From assembly GCA_034520725.1 (NCBI GenBank), contig JAXHNH010000025.1:124001-188000 (forward strand): 64,000 bases of DNA, in the 5' to 3' direction. The stretch's first letter is position 1. Each line of letters begins with the position of its first letter. Positions 1 to 8,601 of this stretch are shown in pieces. Source of the DNA: Gracilimonas sp034520725. GTDB lineage: Bacteria; Bacteroidota; Rhodothermia; Balneolales; Balneolaceae. The notes below the pieces were generated by a model, which searched no databases, was not told the origin of the DNA, and saw only the letters and a program-made list of their open reading frames with translations. A program made the position numbers and the translations under genes.

Positions 1-2
1 AA

Positions 3-776
3 CAGCTGCAGAAACTATTGGAAGATCTGGATTCGGAGATAACGGACCTGCTGGAAACCTATGAAACAGGACGATTGGTGAAAGACGGGGTGAAGACTGT
101 TCTCATCGGCCGACCCAACGCCGGAAAATCCACCTTATTAAATACATTGGTTGGAAGTGATCGTGCCATAGTGACCGAAATAGCCGGAACCACCCGGGAT
201 ACCATTGATGCCGACTGGAGCTATGATGGACTTTTATTCAAACTCATCGACACGGCCGGACTACGGGAAACGGAAGATGTTATCGAAGCCGAAGGAGTTA
301 AGCGCTCCCAAAAAGCTTTTGAACAGGCCGACCTGGTGATCTATCTCAAAGATCTGTCTCAGCCATTCTCGGATATTGAACGTAAAGAGATCGCCGATTT
401 TCAATCCCGTGCTAAAGATACTCCTTTTATTTTGATCGGTACCAAAGCCGATATTGAAGCGGATGAGGAATGGCGAACAGAATTTGACCTCAAGATCTCA
501 GCCCTTGAGGGAGAGAAGATCAAAGAGCTTAAGCAATTGCTGAAAGACCGTGCCCTCGAAAACAAACATTACGATGCTTCCAGCCTGCTTGTTACCTCAA
601 CCCGCCACCGCGACTCTCTGGAAAAAACCAAGAAACATGTTCAGTCTGCACTTCAGGCTTTAGCTCAAATAGACGTTTCGACCAATATCTCCCGCTTGTA
701 TCGGAAAGTAAAGTGCTTTTATACTGCTTTTTCTATTCCTAATTCTCGTACCCAACGTTCTCGTTGGGAACAATGA
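3..776 (+). pseudogene. mnmE: tRNA modification GTPase MnmE, 5' partial and 3' truncated
   Basis: MnmE acts with MnmG to install the cmnm5/nm5 group on U34 of certain tRNAs. The gene enters from the left edge in this frame. Visible G-domain motifs are the P-loop GRPNAGKST, the switch TEIAGTTRD, DTAG, and TKAD where NKxD is usual. The helix around VTSTRHRDSLEK is the start of the MnmE C-terminal helical domain. Homology stops near base 690. About 50 residues are missing, including the terminal C-(I/L/V)-G-K motif whose Cys is needed for tRNA modification. The last roughly 25 codons run through unrelated sequence into a REP hairpin. I found no continuation in any frame on either side of the neighbouring transposase, so the protein is probably inactive, or the sequence is mis-joined here. 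Confidence 0.85.
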
Positions 777-790
777 ACCTCCGGTCCAAT
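745..790 (-). repeat. REP-like palindrome, left copy
   Basis: A perfect stem CCCAACG (751-757) / CGTTGGG (762-768) with a 4-base loop, plus a weaker GGACC/GGTTC hairpin next to it. Read on the minus strand it matches the right-hand copy, including the trailing ACGAG. Confidence 0.75.
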
Positions 791-803
791 AAATTGAGGG
801 CAA

Positions 804-1339
804 TCACCCGCCAAACAAAGTAACCGGAATGATCCCTTCCATCCCTACATAATTTCTCGCTGATGAATACCTCCAATCTGAAGGTTTGTCCACAAAACCA
901 CTTTTAACGGGATTAGCATGAATATATTCAATCTTTTGGTTGACCATCTCAACTGTACTTAATTGTTTTGGGTGCAGGCCTTCCTGCCATACCTGAAATG
1001 TACGACCGACTTTATAAGATCGTTTATTCCATTTTAACTTTTCGAGCCACCGGGTATGGCCGTTACTTTCTAATATCTCTAATATTTGCCGTGCGGTAAA
1101 AGACTTAGCCAACCGTAATTTTTTCCTAAATCCTCCCCCTTAACTACAGCATGGAAATGATTAGCCATGATAACAAATGCATATAACGTTACTCCACGTT
1201 CTCGTTGAAGAAATACAAGCTGATCAAGCATAATTTGAGCCACTTGATGCTTGGTAAACAGTGGTAATTCTTCCAATAAACTGCTTGTGACAAAGTATGG
1301 AAAATGCTCTTCGTGAAATTTGTATCGGGTCCGACCCAT
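804..1339 (-). pseudogene. REP-associated tyrosine transposase (RAYT, Y1_Tnp family), frameshifted
   Basis: RAYT proteins are IS200-like HUH nucleases that act on single-stranded REP hairpins. The N-terminal half (1339 down to about 1100) starts MGRTRYKFHEEHFPYF and carries the HUH-type motif NHFHAVV. The C-terminal half (from about 1112 down to 804) carries the family region YIHANPVKSGF and WRYSS. The halves lie in different frames. Adding one A to the A6 run near 1125 rejoins them as GEDLGKKLRLAKSFTARQ, giving about 178 residues, a normal RAYT length. Either the copy is dead, the base is a sequencing error, or, less likely, the A-run is a slippage site. Confidence 0.8.
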
Positions 1340-1396
1340 GTTGACTTTTCTTTGTTAGAGCTATGGGAAAGGAATTCCTTACAAACTTTTTTTCAT

Positions 1397-1449
1397 GCGG
1401 ACCGGGAGGTCCTGTGTGGCATTCCCAACGGGGACGTTGGGAACGAGGT
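1397..1449 (+). repeat. REP-like palindrome, right copy
   Basis: Two adjacent hairpins: GGACC-GGGA-GGTCC (1399-1412) and TTCCCAACG (1422-1430) / CGTTGGGAA (1435-1443), followed by CGAGG. It is an inverted copy of the left REP and marks the other end of the RAYT element. Confidence 0.75.
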
Positions 1450-1502
1450 TAAACTATAACAAGCAAGTCCAGAAGATTTATACGCTATCTGCAATGCCGT
1501 TA

Positions 1503-2747
1503 TCACTCATAACGAAGGGATTCAACCGGATCAACTTTAGCTGCTTTGATAGCAGGGAAAATTCCTGCGATCAACCCGATCAATCCTAAAACTCCTACAG
1601 TAACTAATACCGCAAGTTGAGATATCTCAGGATTGCCCAGAAAATCAGCCGCACCTCCTTCCAGATCCATAGACTGTACTCCGAAAACAATAGCGGTTGA
1701 AATGAATATCCCAAGTCCCCCGCCCAAAAAGGAAATAAACAGTGATTCAAAAATGAATTGAGTGATAATATGAATCTTTCTGGCACCCACAGCGAGTTTT
1801 ATTCCAATTTCTCGGGTCCGCTCTTTCACCACTACGAACATAATATTTGCCACACCCACCCCGGCGATCATTAAGGTAAAGAAGCCAACCGTAAACAGGA
1901 ATATTTCAAGCCCCATTGCTACCTTTTGGTTCATTTCCTCCATCTCAATGAAATCCCACATCGGCATAGCCTGCTCATCTGCCGGGTCGAAGTTATACTT
2001 AGAAGCCATGATATTTGTGATCCCTGCCTTGATACTTTCCTGAAGGGCCGGATCCTGTGGCCGGATCAACATGGAACCCACGTTTCTATTTCCATACATA
2101 TTTCTGAATGTGGTGTAAGGGATGATTGCACGGTCGGCATCGGGACCGTTATTCATAGAGGTCTGCATTTTGGCCTTCATCACCCCTATCACGGTAAATG
2201 GTGTATTATCGAGCATTACCTGCTGTCCAATTGGATTTTCATCTCCGAAAAGTCGTACTGCAATTTCATCACCCAGAAAAAGCACCCTTCGCATCTCATC
2301 CACATCACGCTCATTAATGAACCGTCCACCCGCTGCGGGATACATGGTTCTCATTATCTCAAAGTCGGGATTCACCCCTTCCATAAATGTATTTGTGGTT
2401 ACATTTTCTGTTTTCAGCTGTGCTCCCCAACGACCATACTGTGGACTCGAATACTGAATTCCAGGAACGGCATCCTGCAACAGATCTACATCTGCTTCGG
2501 TGAAAGAAATACGACGGCCAATTCCCAGTCCTTCATAATTCATACTGGTTTGCCCACCATAAACAACGATCACCTGATTACCGGCTCCCAGCATTCCCTC
2601 CATCATACTGGTACCCAGCCCCCGGCCAAATGCCAGTAAAAGAACCACGGATAGAGTTCCCCAGGCAATAGCCGTCAGCGTCAGGAAAGAGCGTAGCTTT
2701 TGCTTGCCCAGGTCAGAAAAGAATTCAGTGAATAAGGTGCGCCACAT
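1503..2747 (-). CDS. ABC transporter permease, MacB/FtsX type (second permease)
   Basis: A 414-residue inner-membrane permease with one N-terminal membrane helix (about 18-42), a large periplasmic MacB_PCD-type domain (about 45-275), then three C-terminal helices (about 285-310, 335-360, 380-405) forming the FtsX domain. The conserved stretch VKERTREIGIKLAVGA is the FtsX coupling region and the protein ends DPVESLRYE as the family usually does. It lacks the N-terminal ATPase found in true MacB, so it must pair with a separate ATP-binding subunit. It starts 24 bases after the preceding permease and is clearly a paralogue of it. Probably part of an efflux or lipoprotein-export pump. Confidence 0.9.
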   Translation of the reverse strand: MWRTLFTEFFSDLGKQKLRSFLTLTAIAWGTLSVVLLLAFGRGLGTSMMEGMLGAGNQVIVVYGGQTSMNYEGLGIGRRISFTEADVDLLQDAVPGIQYSSPQYGRWGAQLKTENVTTNTFMEGVNPDFEIMRTMYPAAGGRFINERDVDEMRRVLFLGDEIAVRLFGDENPIGQQVMLDNTPFTVIGVMKAKMQTSMNNGPDADRAIIPYTTFRNMYGNRNVGSMLIRPQDPALQESIKAGITNIMASKYNFDPADEQAMPMWDFIEMEEMNQKVAMGLEIFLFTVGFFTLMIAGVGVANIMFVVVKERTREIGIKLAVGARKIHIITQFIFESLFISFLGGGLGIFISTAIVFGVQSMDLEGGAADFLGNPEISQLAVLVTVGVLGLIGLIAGIFPAIKAAKVDPVESLRYE

Positions 2748-2771
2748 ATCGGTTTACGTTACAGGTTTAAA

Positions 2772-4001
2772 TTATTGTCTCAGGCATTCAACCACATCCA
2801 GTCGCGAGGCTCGCCATGCCGGCAAAAGTCCGGATACAAATCCCACAAAACCCAACACTGCAAAAGCGATGAGCCCCACCTCGGGTGAGAAGTACGGGGT
2901 TCCTACAAATTCCTTGATCGGGATATTCTGCATGGCTTCAACCAAAAGCCAGCCAATGAGATAGCCGGCTGAAGCACCGATACCTACTATCATGAAAGTC
3001 TCCAAAAAGAATTGAGCCATAATGTGATGTCGCCTTGCCCCGGCAGCCCTTCGGATGCCGATCTCTTTCATGCGCTCTTGCACTACCACAAACATGATGT
3101 TTGCCACACCGATGCCACCCACTGCCAGTGTAAAGAATCCTATCAGTCCCAGAAATCCGTTGATTCCAAGAAACATGATGTTGATAAATGACCAGAATTC
3201 ATTGGTATCCCAGATCCCGATCGCGTCTTTATCAGCAGGATCAAAGCGGTGTTTTCGGCCCATCACTTCATACACCTGATCCTGAATAGCAGGAGCAAGC
3301 GCCGGGTCTGCCGGTGTGTACAATATGTTGTTAATGATCTCGGTACCCATCATGACAGAAAAAGTGGATGCCGGAATAAAAGAGCGGTCTCTGTCTTGCT
3401 GCGAATAGGAAGAATTCTGGATCTTTTCCTGAAGCACACCGATCACAGTAAACGGAGTGTTGGATACCATCACCAGCTTCCCAACCGGATCCTCTTCACC
3501 GAATAAATTTTCAGCCAGTCGGTTCCCCAGAAAGATCACCCTGCGGCGTTCATCCAGATCTCGTTGGTTCAGCCATCTCCCACCCGGTACTTCAAACGTA
3601 TTTCTTAATTCCTGATACACCGGATAGACTCCTCCGACTGAAGAAGTTCTGCGCTTATCACCATTAGAAATTTCGAGACTTCTCATATACTCTGGCGTAG
3701 CCACATCGATACCAGCAATTTCGTCTTTCAAAAGTTTAGCATCCTGCTCACGATATCTGATTGGGCGACCAATTCCGTAGCCTTCGTAAGGCTTGGTGGT
3801 TTGCCCGCCGAACATGATCGCAATTTGATCTCCCATACCCCGCATATTCAGTACGGTCTGATCACGGAATCCCATCCCAAAAGCCAGCAGCAAGATAAGC
3901 GTAGCCGTTCCCCACATGATACCGAAAATGGTGAGAAAGCTGCGTAATCGCTGTTGGTTCAGATTTTGGAACAGTTCCTTAAATAATGCCGGGAGTAACA
4001 T
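2772..4001 (-). CDS. ABC transporter permease, MacB/FtsX type (first permease)
   Basis: A 409-residue paralogue of the downstream permease with the same plan: an N-terminal helix, a periplasmic domain with GYGIGRPIRYREQD (the neighbour has GLGIGRRISFTEAD), then an FtsX domain with VQERMKEIGIRRAAGA, ending DVVECLRQ. No ATPase motifs. It lies 20 bases after the adaptor gene and 24 before the second permease, so the three are one leftward operon. Two non-identical permeases side by side suggest a heterodimeric pump. The substrate cannot be deduced. Confidence 0.9.
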   Translation of the reverse strand: MLLPALFKELFQNLNQQRLRSFLTIFGIMWGTATLILLLAFGMGFRDQTVLNMRGMGDQIAIMFGGQTTKPYEGYGIGRPIRYREQDAKLLKDEIAGIDVATPEYMRSLEISNGDKRRTSSVGGVYPVYQELRNTFEVPGGRWLNQRDLDERRRVIFLGNRLAENLFGEEDPVGKLVMVSNTPFTVIGVLQEKIQNSSYSQQDRDRSFIPASTFSVMMGTEIINNILYTPADPALAPAIQDQVYEVMGRKHRFDPADKDAIGIWDTNEFWSFINIMFLGINGFLGLIGFFTLAVGGIGVANIMFVVVQERMKEIGIRRAAGARRHHIMAQFFLETFMIVGIGASAGYLIGWLLVEAMQNIPIKEFVGTPYFSPEVGLIAFAVLGFVGFVSGLLPAWRASRLDVVECLRQ

Positions 4002-4021
4002 ATCGCTCTTCGCTAAATGAT

Positions 4022-5143
4022 TTATCTTACAGTGAGGGTCTTAACCGGACGTTCCAGTACTTTATCGCCCTCTCTTAAACCTTCGAGTACGGCTACGGTA
4101 ATGGCGTCACTCATTCCAATTTGGATCTCTTTTTCCTCACGGCTACCCGGCTCTGAACCCGGCATATCCACAAAAGCTTTGCCATCTCTCATCTCAACAA
4201 CGCGTTCCGGAATAGTCAGTGTATTTTCCAGTTTTTTTATTATGATATCAGCATTTGCAGAATACCCTGCTCTCAGAACTGCTCCGTTTGAATCAGTGAT
4301 CCTGATCTCAACTGGAAATACAGTTGCATTATCCTGCTCCTGAGCCTTCAAAGAAATGTGAGACACCTCTCCACGGATCGTATCGTTTGGTAAAGCTCCG
4401 ATCTTGATCTCAACGGGCATACCGATCTCTACCTTCCCGATATCGATCTCATCTACCGTGCCTTTGAACAAAAGGTTTTCCATCTCAGCAATGGTCATTA
4501 GTGGAGTCCCTGCCTGATAGGATGTCAGAGGAACCACCGGTTCGCCCACATCCACCAGCTCTTCAAGGATATATCCATCAATTGGAGCACGAATAACAGA
4601 CTCGATCAGAACATCGCCCATTTTTATCCGGCCGGTCTCAAGAAGTTGAAGACGTTCATTTGCGATCTGCTTTCTAACCAGCACGTCACTGTGTCTCTCC
4701 TGAAGCTGATCATAATCCTGTTGTGCCACAAGATTGCGCTCAAGAAGCTGACTCATTCTGTTTAATTCTGTCCGCAGATTTTCTTCCTCGATCTCGATTC
4801 GCTCCAGGCTTCTTTTTGCCTCTGCTAACTCAAGTGGAGTTGGGTCAGGGCTCACTTCGATCAGTGGGTCCCCTTTTCGAACATAATCGCCGGCTTCAGC
4901 ATATAGTTTACTAACCACACCTGAGAGTTTTGATTTAACTGCGATCTCATTTTCAGGCTCAATGGTTCCGACTGCCAAAGCTTTTTCTACTATCGTCCCG
5001 ATCTCTGCTGTCACATGTGCTTCTTCCTGAAGATCACCATCCTCATTATCATTACTGTAGCTGTAATAGAAGCCTCCGCCACCTAATACTATAACAACTA
5101 AGGTTACTACCCAGATCCATGTTTTTCTTTTTTGCTTTGCCAT
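4022..5143 (-). CDS. Efflux periplasmic adaptor subunit (HlyD/MacA family)
   Basis: A 373-residue membrane-fusion protein linking an inner-membrane pump to an outer-membrane channel. It has a short basic N-terminus, one anchor helix (about 9-27, WIWVVTLVVIVLGGGGFYY), a barrel-sandwich half beginning VGTIEPENEIAVKSKLSG, an alpha-helical hairpin (about 110-165, heptad-like LERIEIEEENLRTELNRMSQLLE), the second lipoyl half (IRAPIDGYILEE) and a beta-barrel/membrane-proximal domain. It is the first gene of the operon, followed by two FtsX permeases. The ATPase expected for a MacAB-like pump is not in this window. Confidence 0.9.
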   Translation of the reverse strand: MAKQKRKTWIWVVTLVVIVLGGGGFYYSYSNDNEDGDLQEEAHVTAEIGTIVEKALAVGTIEPENEIAVKSKLSGVVSKLYAEAGDYVRKGDPLIEVSPDPTPLELAEAKRSLERIEIEEENLRTELNRMSQLLERNLVAQQDYDQLQERHSDVLVRKQIANERLQLLETGRIKMGDVLIESVIRAPIDGYILEELVDVGEPVVPLTSYQAGTPLMTIAEMENLLFKGTVDEIDIGKVEIGMPVEIKIGALPNDTIRGEVSHISLKAQEQDNATVFPVEIRITDSNGAVLRAGYSANADIIIKKLENTLTIPERVVEMRDGKAFVDMPGSEPGSREEKEIQIGMSDAITVAVLEGLREGDKVLERPVKTLTVR

Positions 5144-5394
5144 GATGATTTAAATGAAATTGAATTGGTTTTGATTGCCTCTACGATTCCATCATTCTAA
5201 TGTTTCTATATTTTTTCGGCCCCTTCACCTGAAAAGATCTTAATAGGATAGAAACACACTGTTACTGTGGGCAGAACCGCTTATACATCATTAAATATTT
5301 CATTGGCCTGAACCATCATTTTCCATATTATGAACTCATATGCATCCAATATTTGTTACCTATTTAAACACACATAAATTATAATTTCCGATCC

Positions 5395-6225
5395 TTGAGT
5401 AATTACAACGCATTTATAAAAGAACTTGCAAAAGCACACAGAGATGTGTCTACCTGCCCTCCTCCAGAAATGGTGATCTCCTTTTTTGAGCACTTACTAA
5501 GCATGCTGTTTCCTGAATTTTCACATGAACGAAAAACTAATGAAAACGCTGTCAGAGAATCACTTGAGGTCTGCAAATCGGAACTCCGAAGTATTCTGGA
5601 TCAAAACAAAGAGTGTGTAAAAAGTGGCCGAAGCGGACTGGAAGATGCTTTTTTCAACAAGCTTCCCTTCATCCGCAATGCACTTATCGAAGATGTAGAA
5701 GCGATATACGCCGGTGACCCTGCAGCTAAGAGCAAAGGTGAGATCATCCGAACGTATCCGGGTTTCTATGCCATCGCAGCCCACCGCATCGCGCACGAAT
5801 TACTAAAGCTTGGAGTGAACCTCATTCCGAGGATCATTTCAGAATATGCCCATCGCCAAACGGGCATTGATATTCACCCGGGTGCTGAGATCGGTGATCA
5901 TTTCTGCATTGATCATGGAACCGGCGTGGTGATCGGCGAGACCACAAAGATCGGTTCAAATGTTAAGATATATCAGGGTGTGACGCTTGGTGGACTGAGT
6001 GTCAGAAAAGAGGATGCAAGGGTTAAAAGGCACCCAACCATTGAGGATAATGTAGTTCTGTATTCTGGAGCAACCATACTTGGTGGTGACACAATAGTAG
6101 GAGCTGACAGCATCATAGGTGGTAATGTATGGCTGACTAAAAGTGTCCCTCCAAACTCCAAGATCTACTACAAAGCCAAGATGACAAATACCGAAGGTGA
6201 AACGGATACCATTACCTATAAATAG
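5395..6225 (+). CDS. cysE: Serine O-acetyltransferase (CysE/EpsC)
   Basis: Makes O-acetyl-L-serine from serine and acetyl-CoA, the first step of cysteine synthesis in the cytoplasm. 276 residues: a helical N-terminal region (1-130) and a left-handed beta-helix of hexapeptide repeats from about residue 160. Visible signatures are AHRIAHELL, DIHPGAEIGDHFCIDHGTGVVIG and GVTLGG, with the catalytic His residues in the AHR and DHG motifs. The TTG at 5395 is chosen because no in-frame ATG occurs until residue 25 and the N-terminal helix would otherwise be cut. The next gene, cysteine synthase, follows after 19 bases. Confidence 0.9.
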   Translation: MSNYNAFIKELAKAHRDVSTCPPPEMVISFFEHLLSMLFPEFSHERKTNENAVRESLEVCKSELRSILDQNKECVKSGRSGLEDAFFNKLPFIRNALIEDVEAIYAGDPAAKSKGEIIRTYPGFYAIAAHRIAHELLKLGVNLIPRIISEYAHRQTGIDIHPGAEIGDHFCIDHGTGVVIGETTKIGSNVKIYQGVTLGGLSVRKEDARVKRHPTIEDNVVLYSGATILGGDTIVGADSIIGGNVWLTKSVPPNSKIYYKAKMTNTEGETDTITYK

Positions 6226-6244
6226 TTTAAACTGACTAATATCT

Positions 6245-7126
6245 ATGAATATCGAAGAACTTATTGGTAACACACCACTCGTTGAACTTCAGTCAATTCC
6301 TATAAAAAAGAATGTATCCATATACTGCAAGCTGGAAGGGCAAAATCCCGGTGGCAGCGTTAAAGACCGCGCAGCATTGGGCATGATCAACGGAGCGCTG
6401 GATCGTGGGGAGATTAAACCTGGCGATACTCTGGTTGAAGCCACCAGCGGGAATACGGGCATTGCCCTCGCCATGATCGCTTCGCTGAAAGGGTTGAAGA
6501 TCAAATTATTGATGCCGGAGAATGCCACCGAAGAGCGGGTTAAATCCATGAAAGCATTTGGGGCGGATGTAATTTTAACACCGGCAGAGAAGACTATAGA
6601 GTACTCCAGAGAAGAGGCACAGAGAATGGCTGATGAAGAAGGGCTTTTTCAGCTGAACCAATTTGGCAATCCGGATAATTACAAGATGCACGAACGTACC
6701 ACCGGGCCCGAGATCTGGAGAGACACCAATGGTGAGATCACGCATTTCGTTTCTGCTATGGGTACCACCGGAACCATCATGGGGGTATCCCGTTACCTGA
6801 AATCTCAAAATCCTGATGTACAGATCGTAGGTACGCAGCCTACCGAGGGGTCCTCCATTCCAGGGATAAGAAGATGGTCACCTGAATACCTACCCGAAAT
6901 ATTTGAAGCTGACCGTGTTGATAGGGTTGTGGATGTGAGTCAGGATGAGGCGACTGAAATGGCAAGGCGCATGGCCAAAGAGGAAGGAATTTTTGCGGGA
7001 ATGAGCAGTGGCGGTGCCTTGACGGCCGCTCTTAAAATTGCTGAGAAGATCGATGAAGGAATCATAGTATGCATCACCTGCGATCGTGGTGACCGCTACC
7101 TCAGCTCACCTTTGTTTGGCACATAA
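6245..7126 (+). CDS. cysM: Cysteine synthase B (CysM)
   Basis: A PLP enzyme that converts O-acetylserine (or O-phosphoserine/thiosulfate) to cysteine. 293 residues, a normal CysM length. It opens IGNTPLVEL, carries the PLP lysine in GGSVKDRAA, the substrate loop ATSGNTGIALA and the phosphate-binding turn GTTGTIMG. PTEGSSIPGIRRW and CDRGDRYLSSPLF are typical of the CysM branch rather than CysK. It lies 19 bases after cysE, so the two steps of cysteine synthesis are one operon, closed by a hairpin terminator directly after the stop. Confidence 0.93.
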   Translation: MNIEELIGNTPLVELQSIPIKKNVSIYCKLEGQNPGGSVKDRAALGMINGALDRGEIKPGDTLVEATSGNTGIALAMIASLKGLKIKLLMPENATEERVKSMKAFGADVILTPAEKTIEYSREEAQRMADEEGLFQLNQFGNPDNYKMHERTTGPEIWRDTNGEITHFVSAMGTTGTIMGVSRYLKSQNPDVQIVGTQPTEGSSIPGIRRWSPEYLPEIFEADRVDRVVDVSQDEATEMARRMAKEEGIFAGMSSGGALTAALKIAEKIDEGIIVCITCDRGDRYLSSPLFGT

Positions 7127-7130
7127 AAAA

Positions 7131-7164
7131 GCCTCATCAACTTAATGATGAGGCTTCAAATTCT
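7131..7164. terminator. Bidirectional terminator between cysM and secG
   Basis: A perfect 9-bp stem GCCTCATCA (7131-7139) / TGATGAGGC (7146-7154) with a 6-base loop. An A-run lies on the left and a T-rich stretch on the right. It sits between convergent genes and can serve both. Confidence 0.85.
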
Positions 7165-7182
7165 TTTCTGAAAAGGTACGTC

Positions 7183-7557
7183 TTAGTTTCCGCCCTCTTC
7201 TGAAGTTCCACCTTGGTCATCATTTTGAGTCTGCGGAATAGCAGGCGAAGTTTCTGACGGCGATTCAATAGGAGCGTTCATTCCAGGTCCTTCCTGCAAA
7301 ATACTTCGGTTAACCTCACCTCTGTCGATGGCGAAGTTTGCAAGTACGCACAAGGTCAAAAAGATCCCTGCAAGTATGGAAGTTGCTTTTGAAAGCAAAT
7401 CAGCCGTTCTACGTGCACCGAGTCCGCCACCGCCTCCGATAGCTCCGGCTCCACCCATTCCGGAAATTCCCTGACCCTGCCCCGGTTGCAATAAAACAAC
7501 CACGATCAGTAGAAAACAAATGACACCGATGACACCAACAATTATATTATAAAGCAT
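7183..7557 (-). CDS. secG: Preprotein translocase subunit SecG
   Basis: A small inner-membrane subunit of the SecYEG channel. 124 residues with two membrane helices (about 3-23 and 58-78). The conserved loop between them carries VVLLQPGQGQG and the Gly-rich AIGGGGGLGARRTADLLSK, typical of SecG. The C-terminal tail (about 85-124) is acidic, rich in Pro, Ser and Gln, and longer than in E. coli. A lone gene transcribed convergently with cysM. Confidence 0.93.
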   Translation of the reverse strand: MLYNIIVGVIGVICFLLIVVVLLQPGQGQGISGMGGAGAIGGGGGLGARRTADLLSKATSILAGIFLTLCVLANFAIDRGEVNRSILQEGPGMNAPIESPSETSPAIPQTQNDDQGGTSEEGGN

Positions 7558-7650
7558 GTAATTAGATTCTTATCTTTTCTGAAGGGTGCAAATATACCCA
7601 TTTTTGCATACTATCCCAAGCATAGCAGTATCAAAAAATACAAATAACGG

Positions 7651-8574
7651 ATGGAAGAGTTCATAAACAGCATAGAAGAATTCATCGCCAATTCTCCAAA
7701 CCTCACAGTTCAGATCGCAGAAACCATCGGGGTCATTATTTTTCTATGGCTGACCCGGTTTTTCGTTATCCGGATATTGCAAAAAAATGTAGAAGACAGG
7801 AAAACAGTATATAAATGGAGAAAGAACACCAACTATATCACTTTCCTGATCGGTGCTATCATTCTTGCACAGGTTTGGTTTTCAGCACTGGGACAGTTAG
7901 GTACCTTCCTGGGACTACTTTCTGCCGGTATTGCCATTGCCCTGAAAGATCCGGTCACTGACCTAGCCGGCTGGCTATTTCTGATGTGGCGCAAACCTTT
8001 TGATGTGGGAGACCGAATACAGGTTGGTAATTCTAAAGGCGACGTTATTGACGTGCGGGTCTTTAAATTTACGATTTTAGAGATCGGGAACTGGGTGGAT
8101 GCAGATCAAAGTACAGGCCGTGTGATCCATATTCCCAACCACAAGATATTTACCGATGATATTGCCAACTACACCAGCGACTTCGAATGGGTCTGGAATG
8201 AGATGGGCGTGTTAGTAACATTTGAAAGCGACTGGAAAAAAGCCAAGACCATACTTCAGGAAATTTCAGATGAGGTTTGCCAGGAATTTGTTAATCAGGC
8301 CCACAAAGAAGTAAAAAAAGCCGAAAAATCCTACCTTATACAGTACCGCTACCTCACCCCAATTGTGTATACCAGTGTAAAAGACAGTGGCGTCAACCTG
8401 ACCATTCGTTATCTCTCCAATCCAAGAACCCGGCGGGGTGTTTCACAATTGCTTTGGGAATCTATTCTGACCAAATTTGCAGAACATGATGACATCGATT
8501 TCGCATACCCAACCATTCGTTACTATAATAACCCAACTGAGGGTAAACCCGGAACAATTCCGGAAGGGAATTAG
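7651..8574 (+). CDS. Small-conductance mechanosensitive channel, MscS family
   Basis: A 307-residue inner-membrane channel that opens under membrane tension to release solutes. Helices lie near residues 22-43 and 58-80, followed by the pore-lining TM3 motif GTFLGLLSAGIAIALKDP. The beta domain follows with RKPFDVGDRIQVG and the vestibule motif IHIPNHKIF. Length and motif order match the compact MscS class. The gene stands alone, divergent from secG with 93 bases between. Confidence 0.9.
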   Translation: MEEFINSIEEFIANSPNLTVQIAETIGVIIFLWLTRFFVIRILQKNVEDRKTVYKWRKNTNYITFLIGAIILAQVWFSALGQLGTFLGLLSAGIAIALKDPVTDLAGWLFLMWRKPFDVGDRIQVGNSKGDVIDVRVFKFTILEIGNWVDADQSTGRVIHIPNHKIFTDDIANYTSDFEWVWNEMGVLVTFESDWKKAKTILQEISDEVCQEFVNQAHKEVKKAEKSYLIQYRYLTPIVYTSVKDSGVNLTIRYLSNPRTRRGVSQLLWESILTKFAEHDDIDFAYPTIRYYNNPTEGKPGTIPEGN

Positions 8575-8601
8575 AAATCACGGATTCAACAATTCCAGTT
8601 T

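Larger units (their letters stand above)
745..1449. mobile_element. REP-flanked RAYT element inserted in the mnmE 3' end
   Basis: A single-domain Y1/RAYT transposase gene is bracketed by two related REP-like sequences in inverted orientation. Each end carries two hairpins: one of the type GGACC/GGTCC and one built on CCCAACG/CGTTGGG followed by ACGAG. This is the usual layout of a REP-associated tyrosine transposase with its cognate palindromes. The left end lies inside the broken tail of mnmE and the right end lies just beyond the stop of the permease operon. I saw no direct target-site duplication, which fits this family. Confidence 0.75.

Noticed and set aside
1079..1339. Programmed frameshifting at the A-run in the RAYT gene
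   Set aside because: Single-domain Y1 transposases are not known to use it, and similar homopolymer indels occur in many non-transposon genes in this window.
1926..2639. Long plus-strand reading frame of 237 codons opposite the permease gene
   Set aside because: It is antisense to a clear FtsX permease, is rich in His, Cys and Ile as expected for a shadow frame, and shows no domain.
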